Source: JBKBUF01 sp046290815
GTDB lineage: Bacteria > Bacteroidota > Bacteroidia > Cytophagales > Cytophagaceae
DNA length: 64,000 nt
Direction: 5' to 3'
Assembly: GCA_046290815.1 (NCBI GenBank)
Contig: JBKBUF010000009.1
Location: forward strand, 95,468 to 159,467
The position numbers were made by a program, and so were the translations under genes. The notes under the pieces were generated by a model that was not told where the DNA came from, made no database searches, and saw nothing but the letters and a program-made list of their open reading frames with translations. The number at the start of each line of letters is the position of its first letter. The first letter of the stretch is position 1. Shown here one piece after another: positions 38,039-47,310 of the stretch.

Positions 38039-38138
38039 TGAAATGAATTTAGTGATAATTTAAATAGAAATCTTCATATTCCGCAGCACCAGACTACATA
38101 ATAAATTACCCTGATGAGGGAGAAAATGTTTTGGAAGG

Positions 38139-38229
38139 AGTTTAAAGTTGAAAGTTTAAAGTGATGGAGCGGAGATTATTGGCCTGAAAGTAAATTTTAG
38201 ATATTAGATTTTGGAGATTGGAGATGAGG
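38139..38229. repeat. Two degenerate heptad tracts in the MtfA intergenic gap
   Basis: 38139-38166: AGTTTAA AGTTGAA AGTTTAA AGTGATG. 38195-38229: TTTTAGA TATTAGA TTTTGGA GATTGGA GATGAGG. Both keep a 7-nt register with different heptamers; they lie between the second and third MtfA-like genes. Confidence 0.7.
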
Positions 38230-38252
38230 GAGCAAAAGATGATTATAATTTT

Positions 38253-38906
38253 TTAAGCTTCTTTAGGTTTTTGATTTATCAGATCCGAAAAAGCTGATAA
38301 TAAGACAGGATGGCCATTTCTTAAAATCTCCGGCTTCTCAAAAAAATATTCAGCGGTGATGGCAAAAAAATCTTTTCTTTCAAATTTTCCTTTATCAGGC
38401 CACATGTTATTTTGCATGATCCTTTCGTACTCTTTATCTGCTACAGCCTGCCATTTCCCCAAGAATCTTGCATCAAGGATAGAGTTTCTTTTTAAAGTAT
38501 TTTCAATCACGATGGCACGCATAAAACAATTGATACCTATATTATTCCCGTCGTCAGGAATTAAAAAACCCGATGCCAGGTCTTTCCAGCTGAAAACTAT
38601 AGCGCCGTCAGGGTTTACTTCAGATATTTGCTCACCATTAGAGTAATTGGAGAAAAATTTATCCGGATAAACCAGAATATCAGAATAATGACCAAAATGA
38701 ATTTCTTCAAAGCCGAAGGTAGTCATCACTGCAGCCGAAGCTACAAGGATCTTAATTTCCTCAGAAACTTCTTTCAGATTTCCTTTGGCTATGAAATTTT
38801 TAGAAAGTATAAAGTCATCCACTCTTTTTTCAAACCGCGCCTTTTCATAGGATGAAAGCGCATTGTAAAAGGTTACAAATTTTTCAAGAGTGGCTTTTAT
38901 AGTCAT
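38253..38906 (-). CDS. MtfA-like protein, zinc motif lost, no membrane anchor
   Basis: 217 residues aligning to the two downstream paralogues from FEKRVDDFILSKNFIAKG onward, with SAAVMTTFGFEEI, YPDKFFSNYS and VFSWKDLASGFLIPDDGNN. At the HExxH position the sequence is NCFMR (126-130), so His, Glu and His are all replaced, while the distal DFFAITAEYFFEKP region is kept. There is no N-terminal membrane helix. It is predicted to be catalytically dead but folded. The reading frame is intact and it is first in the tandem series. Confidence 0.8.
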   Translation of the reverse strand: MTIKATLEKFVTFYNALSSYEKARFEKRVDDFILSKNFIAKGNLKEVSEEIKILVASAAVMTTFGFEEIHFGHYSDILVYPDKFFSNYSNGEQISEVNPDGAIVFSWKDLASGFLIPDDGNNIGINCFMRAIVIENTLKRNSILDARFLGKWQAVADKEYERIMQNNMWPDKGKFERKDFFAITAEYFFEKPEILRNGHPVLLSAFSDLINQKPKEA

Positions 38907-39017
38907 GTTACCAGGATATTAAAAGATTTAAAAGATTCCCAGGATTATTTATCCATTAACATCCTGAGAAATTTATAAGATGTGACAACATCCTACAAAT
39001 TTCGCAGGATTCAAAAA

Positions 39018-40496
39018 TTAAATTAGTTGCTCGAGTATTCTTTTCACAGATACTTCCCTTCTGATCTTTTGACGTAATTCAGAAATGTGAACTCTTTCCT
39101 GATGCATAGTATCCCTGTGACGAATAGTTACTGTATCATTTTCCATAGTTTCGTAATCGACAGCAATACAGAATGGAGTTCCTATAAGATCTTGTCTTGT
39201 ATATCTTTTACCTATGGATTCCCTGTCTTCGTAAACCACGTTCATCTCCAGCTTAAGATCATCTACAATTTTCCTTGCTTTCTCTGGCAACCCATCTTTT
39301 CTTACCAATGGGAATATAGCTGCTTTTACAGGAGCAAGTGCCGGATGAAGTTTCAGGTAAATTCTTTCTTTCTCACTTTCGCCTTCTACTATTTTTTCTT
39401 CTCTATAGGCATTGCATAACACAGCAAGAAAAACTCTGTCTGCCCCTGCAGAAGTTTCCACCACATAAGGGACATAGTTTTTATTCAATTCATTGTCGAA
39501 GTATTGCTGTTTCTTTTTGGAAAGCTTTTCATGGTTCCCAAGATCAAAATCAGTTCTTGAATGGATGCCTTCTATTTCTCTGAAACCAAATGGAAATTGA
39601 TACTCAATGTCAACAGCTGCATTTGCATAGTGAGCAAGCTTTTCGTGGTCATGGTAACGAAGTGCTTCCGAAGGAAGCCCTATTGCTTTATGCCATTTCA
39701 ACCTGGTAGCTTTCCACTCTTCATACCATTTCATTTCTTCACCGGGACGGATGAAAAACTGCATCTCCATCTGTTCAAATTCTCTCATTCTGAAGGTAAA
39801 CTGCCTTGCAACAATTTCATTTCTGAATGCTTTACCGATTTGTGCAATTCCAAAAGGGATTTTCATCCTTCCGGTTTTCTGTACATTCAGGAAGTTAACA
39901 AATATACCCTGAGCTGTTTCGGGTCTTAAGTAAATAGAATCAGACTCTTCTGCAACAGAACCTATTTGGGTGCTGAACATTAGGTTGAATTGTCTTACCT
40001 CAGTCCAATTGGATGTGCCGGAAACAGGGCAAACAATTTTTTCATTGATAATTAATTCCTGAACACCCTTCAGATCTTCTGATTCCAGCAGTCTTGCAAG
40101 CTTCTTGACAAGTGCGTCTGCTTCATCCTTCTTCCCTGCGGCTTCTAACTGTTCTGCTTTTCCTTCAATAAGCTGATCCGCACGATATCTTTTTTTAGAA
40201 TCTTTATTATCGATCATAGGATCGTTAAAGCCATCTACGTGTCCTGAAGCTTTCCATGTAAGAGGGTGCATAAAGATAGCCGCATCTACTCCTACTATAT
40301 TCTCATTTAGCTGGACCATGGCTTTCCACCATGCATTCTTAATGTTATTCTTTAATTCTACGCCATTCTGACCGTAATCATATACAGCCTGAAGTCCATC
40401 ATATATTTCACTTGACGGAAAAACAAAACCGTATTCCTTGGCATGGGAAACGATGTTTTTAAAAGTATTCTCTGTCTGTGTACTTACTTTTTCCAT
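39018..40496 (-). CDS. glyQS: Glycine--tRNA ligase (homodimeric type)
   Basis: 492 residues from ATG at 40496 (MEKVSTQTENTFKNIVSHAKEYGFVFPSSEIYDGLQAVYDYGQ is the family N-terminus; an ATG 11 codons upstream adds an unlike MKYRQFTYLCA). Class II motifs: ETAQGIFVNF, AFRNEIVARQFTFRMREFEQMEMQFF (motif 2) and ETSAGADRVFLAVL (motif 3). The eukaryote-like alpha2 GlyRS is normal in Bacteroidota. The C-terminal anticodon domain is intact. Confidence 0.96.
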   Translation of the reverse strand: MEKVSTQTENTFKNIVSHAKEYGFVFPSSEIYDGLQAVYDYGQNGVELKNNIKNAWWKAMVQLNENIVGVDAAIFMHPLTWKASGHVDGFNDPMIDNKDSKKRYRADQLIEGKAEQLEAAGKKDEADALVKKLARLLESEDLKGVQELIINEKIVCPVSGTSNWTEVRQFNLMFSTQIGSVAEESDSIYLRPETAQGIFVNFLNVQKTGRMKIPFGIAQIGKAFRNEIVARQFTFRMREFEQMEMQFFIRPGEEMKWYEEWKATRLKWHKAIGLPSEALRYHDHEKLAHYANAAVDIEYQFPFGFREIEGIHSRTDFDLGNHEKLSKKKQQYFDNELNKNYVPYVVETSAGADRVFLAVLCNAYREEKIVEGESEKERIYLKLHPALAPVKAAIFPLVRKDGLPEKARKIVDDLKLEMNVVYEDRESIGKRYTRQDLIGTPFCIAVDYETMENDTVTIRHRDTMHQERVHISELRQKIRREVSVKRILEQLI

Positions 40497-40752
40497 GGCG
40501 CAAAGATATGTAAATTGTCGGTATTTCATGCGGATTTTTCAAATTCGGGATCCATCCATATTCAACAGCTTATCAAGCTGACATAAAGCCGGTTAATATT
40601 TTAAAAAGCGAATAATTTCACCATAATATTCTGTGGATTCCAAGGCAAAGTCGCATTGATCAATAGGACTGCAAACATTTTATGGCGGTTGAATTGTTTT
40701 ACAAATTATTGATTTGTGAAGTTTTATTTACAATCCCTCTTAAATTTGCAGC

Positions 40753-41784
40753 ATGAGTAACAAAGCTAAAATCGGAGTATTGCTGATCAACCTGGGAACA
40801 CCAGACAGCCCGGGAGTATCAGATGTGAGAAAATATCTAAGAGAATTTTTGATGGACAGAAGGGTAATTGACATCCCTTATGCCAACAGATTTTTACTGA
40901 TCAATGGGATAATAGCTCCCTTCAGAGCACCTAAATCATCCAAAGTATACAAAGAAGTCTGGACTGACAAAGGATCTCCTTTGCTCATTTATGGTGTGGA
41001 AACCAAAAAACTTTTACAGGAAAGATTAGGAGAGAAATACCATGTTGCCCTGGGCATGAGATATCAGAGTCCATCCATTTCATCTGCATTAAAAGAATTT
41101 GAGGGAAAGGGATTTGAAAGGCTGGTAGTTATTCCTTTATTTCCACAGTATGCAAGTGCATCTACCGGTTCTGCAATCGAAGAAACGATGAAGCATTTAA
41201 TGACCTGGGAAGTAATCCCGGATGTAAAGTTCATCAGCAACTTTCCTTCTGATCCCATTATGATAAAAGCCTTTGCCGAGAATGGAAGAAAGTATATGGA
41301 CAAAACCAATTACGATCATTTCATTTTTACATACCATGGTTTGCCTGAAAGACAGATAAAAAAAGCCAGTGTTGGCGGTTATTGTCAATTGAGTGATAAG
41401 TGCTGCTCTAATTACAATAACAAAAATTACTACTGCTACAGGGCTCAATGTTACGAAACCACAAGACATCTTGTAAAAGAGCTGAATATTTCTGAAGGAA
41501 AATATACAGTATGCTTTCAGTCCAGACTGGGCAAAGATCCCTGGATAAAGCCATACACAGATGACATCATTAAAGAACTGGCAGGAAAAGGTATAAAGAA
41601 AGTTCTTGCATTCTCTCCATCTTTTATTGCTGACTGCCTTGAGACTACAATAGAAGGAGGCATTGAATACAGAGATATGTTCAGGGAACACGGAGGAGAA
41701 GAGTGGCAATTGGTTGAAAGCCTAAATGATAGCAAAATGTGGATTGATTGTCTGGAGGGAATGGTGAAAAAGAATGAAGGATAA
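40753..41784 (+). CDS. hemH: Ferrochelatase
   Basis: 343 residues. GVLLINLGTPDSP at the start, catalytic His in FIFTYHGLPERQIKK and the conserved Glu in ETTIEGGIEYRDMF. Inserts Fe2+ into protoporphyrin IX. Between them lies a Cys-rich loop (CQLSDKCCSN, YYCYRAQCYETT) that is frequent in Bacteroidota HemH. A 223-bp gap separates it from the divergent glyQS start, with no clear element. Confidence 0.96.
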   Translation: MSNKAKIGVLLINLGTPDSPGVSDVRKYLREFLMDRRVIDIPYANRFLLINGIIAPFRAPKSSKVYKEVWTDKGSPLLIYGVETKKLLQERLGEKYHVALGMRYQSPSISSALKEFEGKGFERLVVIPLFPQYASASTGSAIEETMKHLMTWEVIPDVKFISNFPSDPIMIKAFAENGRKYMDKTNYDHFIFTYHGLPERQIKKASVGGYCQLSDKCCSNYNNKNYYCYRAQCYETTRHLVKELNISEGKYTVCFQSRLGKDPWIKPYTDDIIKELAGKGIKKVLAFSPSFIADCLETTIEGGIEYRDMFREHGGEEWQLVESLNDSKMWIDCLEGMVKKNEG

Positions 41785-41800
41785 AATTTAATTCAAATTC

Positions 41801-41833
41801 TTTGTATATAAAACCTTGAATGGTATAAATTTC
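41801..41833 (+). promoter_or_regulatory. Candidate Bacteroidota promoter for the 504-residue T9SS gene
   Basis: TTTG (41801-41804), 21-nt spacer, TAAATTTC (41826-41833; one mismatch to TAnnTTTG). It would give a leader of about 40 nt before the ATG at 41880. Confidence 0.4.
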
Positions 41834-41879
41834 TTTTTATATATTAGCCAGTATTAAATTTTTATTAACAATAAAATAT

Positions 41880-43394
41880 ATGAAAAGAATTGCATTAATT
41901 TTTATCTTTTTACTTTATTCATTTTTTGTAGATGCACAAAATTTCCAGACAATCCGTAACGGTGTTACCGCAACTTACCTGACTCATAGATATTCGGACA
42001 ATCAGAATTTGTTCTATGAAGGGAAGCATTTTGAAAAAGCATGCTACCAAAATACGGGTACATATACCTTTATAAAAATTGATTCTGTAAAAAATAACAA
42101 CTACAATGACGTTTATTTTCCCTTTGTAGCCCTTAGAGGAAATGAGAATACCGAAAATTCCTGTGTATATAAAAAAGGTGCCAACTGGACAGGAGGAGCT
42201 ATTGTGATCAAACCAAATGGAGATAATTCATTTTTGAATAAAAACGGCGATAGCATACTTATCAAAACCCAGGGCAATCAGGGTGACAAATGGCTTTTTG
42301 CTCAATTTACAAATGGAAATTATTTTGAGGCCGAGGTAATAGATATCGGTTCGAACGAAATAACTGAAGGATTAACCGACCAGATAAAGACCATCAATCT
42401 GTCTTTTAAAAATTCTGAAGGAAACACCCTCGAGCATCCTTTTAATGGAAAAAAAATCAAGATAAGTGAAAACTATGGCCTGGTACAAGGTTATGATTTT
42501 CTCTTATTTCCTGAAGACACTACAGCCTTTAGTTTAGCTGGATTATCTAATCCGAAAGTAGGATTCCAAAATATAACAGCGAGAGAAATTTATGATTTCG
42601 AAGTTGATGATATTTTTCATATCGAAGAGAAGCAAGTGTTCATTACTTCATTACCTTCATATTTTCACAAAAAAGAAAGAATAAAAATATTAAGCAAGAG
42701 AATTTCAATCAATCAGGATACGCTTGAATATGAAGTTGAAACATTATCCAACATCAAAAGAAGTGTTAGCGGTGAAACAGAAATTGAGCTAATAAACAAA
42801 ACCATTAAATTTATAATAAGCAGCGAAGAAAATAAAATACTAAACCTACCTTCATTAAATATTACTCCTATTAATCAAGACGGGAACTACAACTGCAGCA
42901 ATAAAGGAATAAATGGAAGAGAAGGCAAATACACAACATATTCAAACTATTCTGGAGAAACGTGTTATTCCTTTATTATGCACCCCACCGTAACATATTA
43001 TTATAAAGGCCTTGGAGGAGGGTATTATAGTGGCTATTTTGATATTGCGCCAGAGGCTGATTACAGATCACTTGTATATTATAAAAAAGGGGCGGAAGAG
43101 TGGGGCACAGCTATGGACTTAATTACAGGAACCGGAACAAAACAATCCAATGCATTAAACATACACATTTCACCTAATCCTTTCGCCGAAAACACTTCCA
43201 TTACAATAAGCGGAAATTCCGGCAATGATTACACATTAACGGTTTCAGACGTTTTAGGTAAAGTAGTAAAGCAGATAAGATTTTCAGGAGACAATTATAC
43301 ATTGGAAAAAGATCAGCTTACAGAGGGTATTTATTTATATAAGATTCTGGATAGCAGAAATAATGCAAGCACAGGTAAACTGGTAGTGAAATAA
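41880..43394 (+). CDS. T9SS-exported protein of unknown function
   Basis: 504 residues. Signal peptide MKRIALIFIFLLYSFFVDAQ; a central part of about 380 residues rich in beta strands with no family I recognise; then a T9SS type A sorting domain (IHISPNPFAENTSITISGN ... GIYLYKILDSRNN.STGKLVVK). Single-gene unit between hemH and a bidirectional hairpin. Probably secreted or surface-attached. Confidence 0.82.
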   Translation: MKRIALIFIFLLYSFFVDAQNFQTIRNGVTATYLTHRYSDNQNLFYEGKHFEKACYQNTGTYTFIKIDSVKNNNYNDVYFPFVALRGNENTENSCVYKKGANWTGGAIVIKPNGDNSFLNKNGDSILIKTQGNQGDKWLFAQFTNGNYFEAEVIDIGSNEITEGLTDQIKTINLSFKNSEGNTLEHPFNGKKIKISENYGLVQGYDFLLFPEDTTAFSLAGLSNPKVGFQNITAREIYDFEVDDIFHIEEKQVFITSLPSYFHKKERIKILSKRISINQDTLEYEVETLSNIKRSVSGETEIELINKTIKFIISSEENKILNLPSLNITPINQDGNYNCSNKGINGREGKYTTYSNYSGETCYSFIMHPTVTYYYKGLGGGYYSGYFDIAPEADYRSLVYYKKGAEEWGTAMDLITGTGTKQSNALNIHISPNPFAENTSITISGNSGNDYTLTVSDVLGKVVKQIRFSGDNYTLEKDQLTEGIYLYKILDSRNNASTGKLVVK

Positions 43395-43423
43395 CCCTTA
43401 AGGTTAAAATATTAGGGATATCG

Positions 43424-43459
43424 AAACTTCATCCTGTTCTATTGAGTAGGATGAAGTTT
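43424..43459. terminator. Bidirectional hairpin between convergent T9SS and dsbD genes
   Basis: Perfect 12-bp arms AAACTTCATCCT / AGGATGAAGTTT, 12-nt loop. The right arm lies inside the last codons of dsbD. Terminator-like for both strands, but with short T runs. Confidence 0.7.
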
Positions 43460-45193
43460 TCTGAAATTATCAATTCCTTCCTGAAGAAAGTCAAGATAGG
43501 CATCTACATTTTCTTCAAAAAACACCGGTCCTGCTATGGTTTCTTCGGTAAACGGATCTACAACAACATACATAGGCGCAGCATTGCTTTGGTATTTTCT
43601 TATCTGAAAATCTATATTTTTTGAACCTAGATTGGTTTTTCTCTTTCCATCTAAAGGACTAGTATATACATCAGCAGAATCCACCTTCGCCCTGTCATCA
43701 TAATATAATGATGCAATTATGAAATCAGTTCTAAGCAGTTTTAAAACTCTTGGATCTGCCCATACATATTCTTCCACCTTACGACAGTTTACACAACCAT
43801 GTCCTGTAAAATCCAGGAACAATGGCATATTTTTTTCCTTAGCACATTCTCTTGCCTGTTCATACCAATAATAACCTTTCAAGCCATGCGGCAAAGGTTG
43901 TACAGGATATTTTGGCTCATCACATAATGCACCTGCAGCATGCACTCTTTCTGTAGTTATTGCAGCATGTTCTCTTATGATACCACGAAGATCAAAATCA
44001 TGAGTTGACATAGGAGGCAGATATCCTGAAAGAGCTTTCAAGGGGGCACCAAACATTCCCGGGAACAAGTACATTGCAAAACTAAAACTTGCGATAGCGA
44101 GCATTAACCTGGGGACGGAAGTAATTTTTTCTTCATTGTCGTGAGGAAGACGAAGCTTGCCTAAATAATAAACTCCTAACAAAACGGCTAAAACAAACCA
44201 AATACCCACATAGATTTCTCTATCCAGTATTCCCCAATGGTACACCTGATCAGCTACGCTTAAAAATTTCATTGCTAATGCAAGCTCAAGGAAACCCAAG
44301 GTAACCTTTACAACATTGAGCCATCCGCCAGACTTAGGAAGCTTGCTAATTAAAGATGGGAAAAGTGCGAATATAGTGAATGGAATAGCGAATGTCACCG
44401 CATAAGCAACCAGTCCCAATATCGGCTTAAAAAATCTGCCTTCTTCCCATGAAAGAAGAACAACGTTACTTACAATTGGCAGCGTACAACTAAAAGAAAC
44501 CAGCACCAGAGTAAGTGCCATAAAGAACACTCCATAGTACCCTCCTTTGTCTGCCTCTTTATCTACACGGTTTACGAATCTTGAAGGGAGTGTAATCTCA
44601 AACATTCCCAGAAAGGAAAGTGCAAATATTACAAATATTAAAGAGAATAATATATTCGGAAGCCAATGGGTACTTACAAGACTTGCCAATGCCGGTCCGA
44701 ATGCAAATCCAAGTACCATGTAAAGAAGCACAATGGCTAGTCCGTAAACCAAAGCTTTTTTAACAGCATCTGCACGTGTTGAACTGGTGCTGGTGAAAAA
44801 GCTAACAGTCATAGGAATCATGGGGAAAACACAAGGTGTAATAAGAGCGAGCAACCCGGAGCCTATGGCAAATAGCAGATAGGTCCATATATCCAGATCT
44901 TCAAATGCGCCTCCTCCCCTTTGCTTAACGCTCACCTCAAGATTTTTTTGTTTAATCTCCTGAGGCATTGTGCCTCCTGGTATCTGACCTAAACCGGGGA
45001 CTCCTGATTTTCCCTCAAGGGAGTTTACTCTTTCCTTTAACTGATCTATAATCAGATTATTCAAACTATCTCTGATTAATAGACGTTCGATGTGTTCTGC
45101 AGCTTTAGCAGCTTCTTCTCTGGAAGGACCTTGCGGGAAAGCAGGGTTTACCAAAAGTATGGTGAACAGTAAGAAATAAAACCATGCCTTCAT
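43439..45193 (-). CDS. dsbD: DsbD-type disulfide reductase, membrane plus thioredoxin domains
   Basis: 584 residues from the ATG at 45193, which overlaps the upstream stop (ATGA) and has GGGGGAG before it; an in-frame ATG four codons earlier is less likely. Order: signal/first helix (1-20), coiled segment to 80, eight-helix transmembrane domain with the redox Cys in LLALITPCVFPMIP and VSFSCTLPIVSN, then a C-terminal thioredoxin domain with GHGCVNCRKVE (near 470). It passes electrons from cytosolic thioredoxin to the periplasm. The N-terminal DsbD alpha domain is missing and is the separate upstream gene. Confidence 0.92.
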   Translation of the reverse strand: MKAWFYFLLFTILLVNPAFPQGPSREEAAKAAEHIERLLIRDSLNNLIIDQLKERVNSLEGKSGVPGLGQIPGGTMPQEIKQKNLEVSVKQRGGGAFEDLDIWTYLLFAIGSGLLALITPCVFPMIPMTVSFFTSTSSTRADAVKKALVYGLAIVLLYMVLGFAFGPALASLVSTHWLPNILFSLIFVIFALSFLGMFEITLPSRFVNRVDKEADKGGYYGVFFMALTLVLVSFSCTLPIVSNVVLLSWEEGRFFKPILGLVAYAVTFAIPFTIFALFPSLISKLPKSGGWLNVVKVTLGFLELALAMKFLSVADQVYHWGILDREIYVGIWFVLAVLLGVYYLGKLRLPHDNEEKITSVPRLMLAIASFSFAMYLFPGMFGAPLKALSGYLPPMSTHDFDLRGIIREHAAITTERVHAAGALCDEPKYPVQPLPHGLKGYYWYEQARECAKEKNMPLFLDFTGHGCVNCRKVEEYVWADPRVLKLLRTDFIIASLYYDDRAKVDSADVYTSPLDGKRKTNLGSKNIDFQIRKYQSNAAPMYVVVDPFTEETIAGPVFFEENVDAYLDFLQEGIDNFRKLHPTQ

Positions 45194-45858
45194 TTTCTCC
45201 CCCATTTCCTTACAAATTCTTTAAGGTACAATACAGATTCATCTTGTCCGTCTGAACGACGTTTTGTATTCCTTTCCTTTTCCTGCTCCAGCTCAGAAAT
45301 ACTCATTTTTCCTGTCGAAGGCTGAACAGTTGTTTTAGGTTCTTTTGGCTTATCCGACTGATTACTGTTTTTAGGCTGGACATCAGACGCAACAACTTTT
45401 ATTGAATTGAACACGAACTCATGATCTACAGGGACACATTTACCCGAAACATCAGTACATGCCTGGCCGATTAAATTTATTCTGATTACAGGATTTTCCT
45501 TTAGTATTTTTACTGTTTGAATAAACTTAGCAGTACCAACAAAATAAGTATACTCCCCTCCCCACATATCGTCATATTTTTTCTTTGCCCCAACAGGTTT
45601 TAATTTTCCAACACTTTGAAAAGTAGGATGTGGTTCGATCTCAAGAGTTGTAACCATAGGGCCAAGATTTTCATCAAAGTCACTTGAGTACAAATACCAG
45701 CCATCTTTTATCTTAGCGGTAAATATCAGATCAACTGTTTCACCAACTTTCACCTCCTGTTTGGACACAGAACTACTCCACTCTGTTGGTTTTTCTATCT
45801 GGGCAAAACCGAACTGAAAAAGGAAAAATAATATCAGCAATAAAAATCCGTATCTCAT
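45190..45858 (-). CDS. Free-standing DsbD N-terminal (alpha) domain protein
   Basis: 222 residues. Signal peptide (MRYGFLLLILFFLFQFGFAQ), then the immunoglobulin-like DsbD alpha domain with the redox Cys pair in LIGQACTDVSGKCVPVDHEFVF. In E. coli DsbD this domain is fused to the membrane domain and hands electrons to DsbC/CcmG. The C-terminal ~50 residues are polar and charged. Co-translated with the membrane partner (ATGA overlap), so the two make a split DsbD. Confidence 0.85.
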   Translation of the reverse strand: MRYGFLLLILFFLFQFGFAQIEKPTEWSSSVSKQEVKVGETVDLIFTAKIKDGWYLYSSDFDENLGPMVTTLEIEPHPTFQSVGKLKPVGAKKKYDDMWGGEYTYFVGTAKFIQTVKILKENPVIRINLIGQACTDVSGKCVPVDHEFVFNSIKVVASDVQPKNSNQSDKPKEPKTTVQPSTGKMSISELEQEKERNTKRRSDGQDESVLYLKEFVRKWGRK

Positions 45859-45905
45859 ACAATAGCCTTAACGAACAGGAAAAATAAAAAATTCTTTCAT
45901 TTGTA

Positions 45906-47270
45906 TCAAGATTTCACCGCCTGATTAAAATGCTTGTAAAAAGCAGATATGGTTTCAATCCCTTTGAAGTAATTAAAAACCATGTAACTCTCATTGGGTG
46001 AATGGATAGCATCATCGTCCAGCCCAAAACCCATCAAAACCGTATCTACTCCAAGCTCCTTTTTAAAAAGCGTAACAATCGGAATACTTCCCCCTTCTCG
46101 CGTGGCTAATGGCTTTTTACCCCATACTTCTTCAATTGCCTGGCTTGCAGCTTTAAATCCCGCAGAATCAATAGAAGTCAGGGCTGGTTCACCCCCGTGG
46201 TGAGGCTTAACAACAACTTTCACCCCTCTGGGTGCAATCGCCTCAAAATGCTTTTTGAAAAGCTCGGTTATCTTCTGAGAATTCTGATTCGGCACCAATC
46301 TCATACTGATTTTAGCATAAGCCTTAGAAGGAAGAACCGTTTTTGCCCCTTCTCCTGTGTATCCTCCCCATATTCCGTTTACATCGAGCGTTGGTCTGAT
46401 AGATGTTCTTTCCAACGTATTAAAGCCTTTTTCACCATACACATCTTCAATATCCAGGCTTTTTTTATACTCTTCCAGATCGAAAGGAATCTTTTTCATC
46501 ATTTCTTTTTCTTCCGCAGTCAAGTCGAGCACATCATCATAAAAGCCCGGTATGGTGATATGATTGTTCTCGTCGTGCATAGAAGCTATCATTTTGCACA
46601 ATACATTTACCGGATTTGCCACGGCGCCGCCATACATACCTGAGTGCAAATCTCTTTTAGGTCCCGTTACTTCCACTTCTATATAGCTTAATCCTCTTAG
46701 TCCGACAGTAATGGATGGGCAGTCATTAGAAACCATGCCTGTATCAGAAACCAGGATTACATCGGCTTTTAACTTTTCCTTATTGGCTTTTATGAATTTA
46801 TCCAGATTATCGGAGCCTATTTCTTCTTCTCCTTCAATCATAAATTTTACATTGCATGTCAAGGCATTGTTTTTCATTAAAGTTTCAAATGCTTTGATGT
46901 GCATATACATTTGTCCTTTGTCATCACATGCACCACGGGCATAAATTCTTCCATCTCTGATCGTAGGCTCGAAAGGTGGCGTTTCCCATAGATTTAAAGG
47001 ATCAGGAGGCTGCACATCATAGTGGCCATAAACGAGTACTGTCGGTGCGGAGCTGCTGATAATCTTCTCTGCATAAACTACTGGGTGCCCTGCAGTAGGA
47101 CATACTTCTACATTGTCAGCACCGGCTTCAATGAGTTTAGATTTGATATATTCTGCAGCTTTTAATACATCGTTTTTGTATTTAGAATCTGCACTGATAG
47201 ATGGAATTCTTAAAAGTTCGAACAGTTCGGACAGGAATCTCTCTTTGTTTTTTTCTATATACTCTTTCAT
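45906..47270 (-). CDS. M20 family dipeptidase
   Basis: 454 residues. The metal-binding residues of the M20/M28 clan are visible: VYGHYDVQPPD (His, then Asp), GACDDKGQ, and MIEGEEEIGSDNLD (catalytic Glu pair). A dimerisation domain insertion spans about 200-320, starting near DLHSGMYGGAVANP. The C-terminal His ligand is in DAIHSPNESY. A cytosolic zinc dipeptidase; substrates likely small peptides. Starts 41 bp from the ACC-deaminase-like stop; probably co-transcribed with it. Confidence 0.92.
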   Translation of the reverse strand: MKEYIEKNKERFLSELFELLRIPSISADSKYKNDVLKAAEYIKSKLIEAGADNVEVCPTAGHPVVYAEKIISSSAPTVLVYGHYDVQPPDPLNLWETPPFEPTIRDGRIYARGACDDKGQMYMHIKAFETLMKNNALTCNVKFMIEGEEEIGSDNLDKFIKANKEKLKADVILVSDTGMVSNDCPSITVGLRGLSYIEVEVTGPKRDLHSGMYGGAVANPVNVLCKMIASMHDENNHITIPGFYDDVLDLTAEEKEMMKKIPFDLEEYKKSLDIEDVYGEKGFNTLERTSIRPTLDVNGIWGGYTGEGAKTVLPSKAYAKISMRLVPNQNSQKITELFKKHFEAIAPRGVKVVVKPHHGGEPALTSIDSAGFKAASQAIEEVWGKKPLATREGGSIPIVTLFKKELGVDTVLMGFGLDDDAIHSPNESYMVFNYFKGIETISAFYKHFNQAVKS

Positions 47271-47310
47271 ATCTCTATAAATTTCCCTTAAATATTTCTA
47301 AAGGGCTTAA

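Noticed and set aside
40741..40748. TAAATTTG as the hemH promoter
   Set aside because: It ends 4 bp before the ATG, so the transcript would be leaderless, and no TTTG lies at the correct distance.
41340..41470. Cys-rich stretch in ferrochelatase as a novel Fe-S or regulatory insert
   Set aside because: Such cysteines are common in this position in Bacteroidota HemH, so not evidence of something new.
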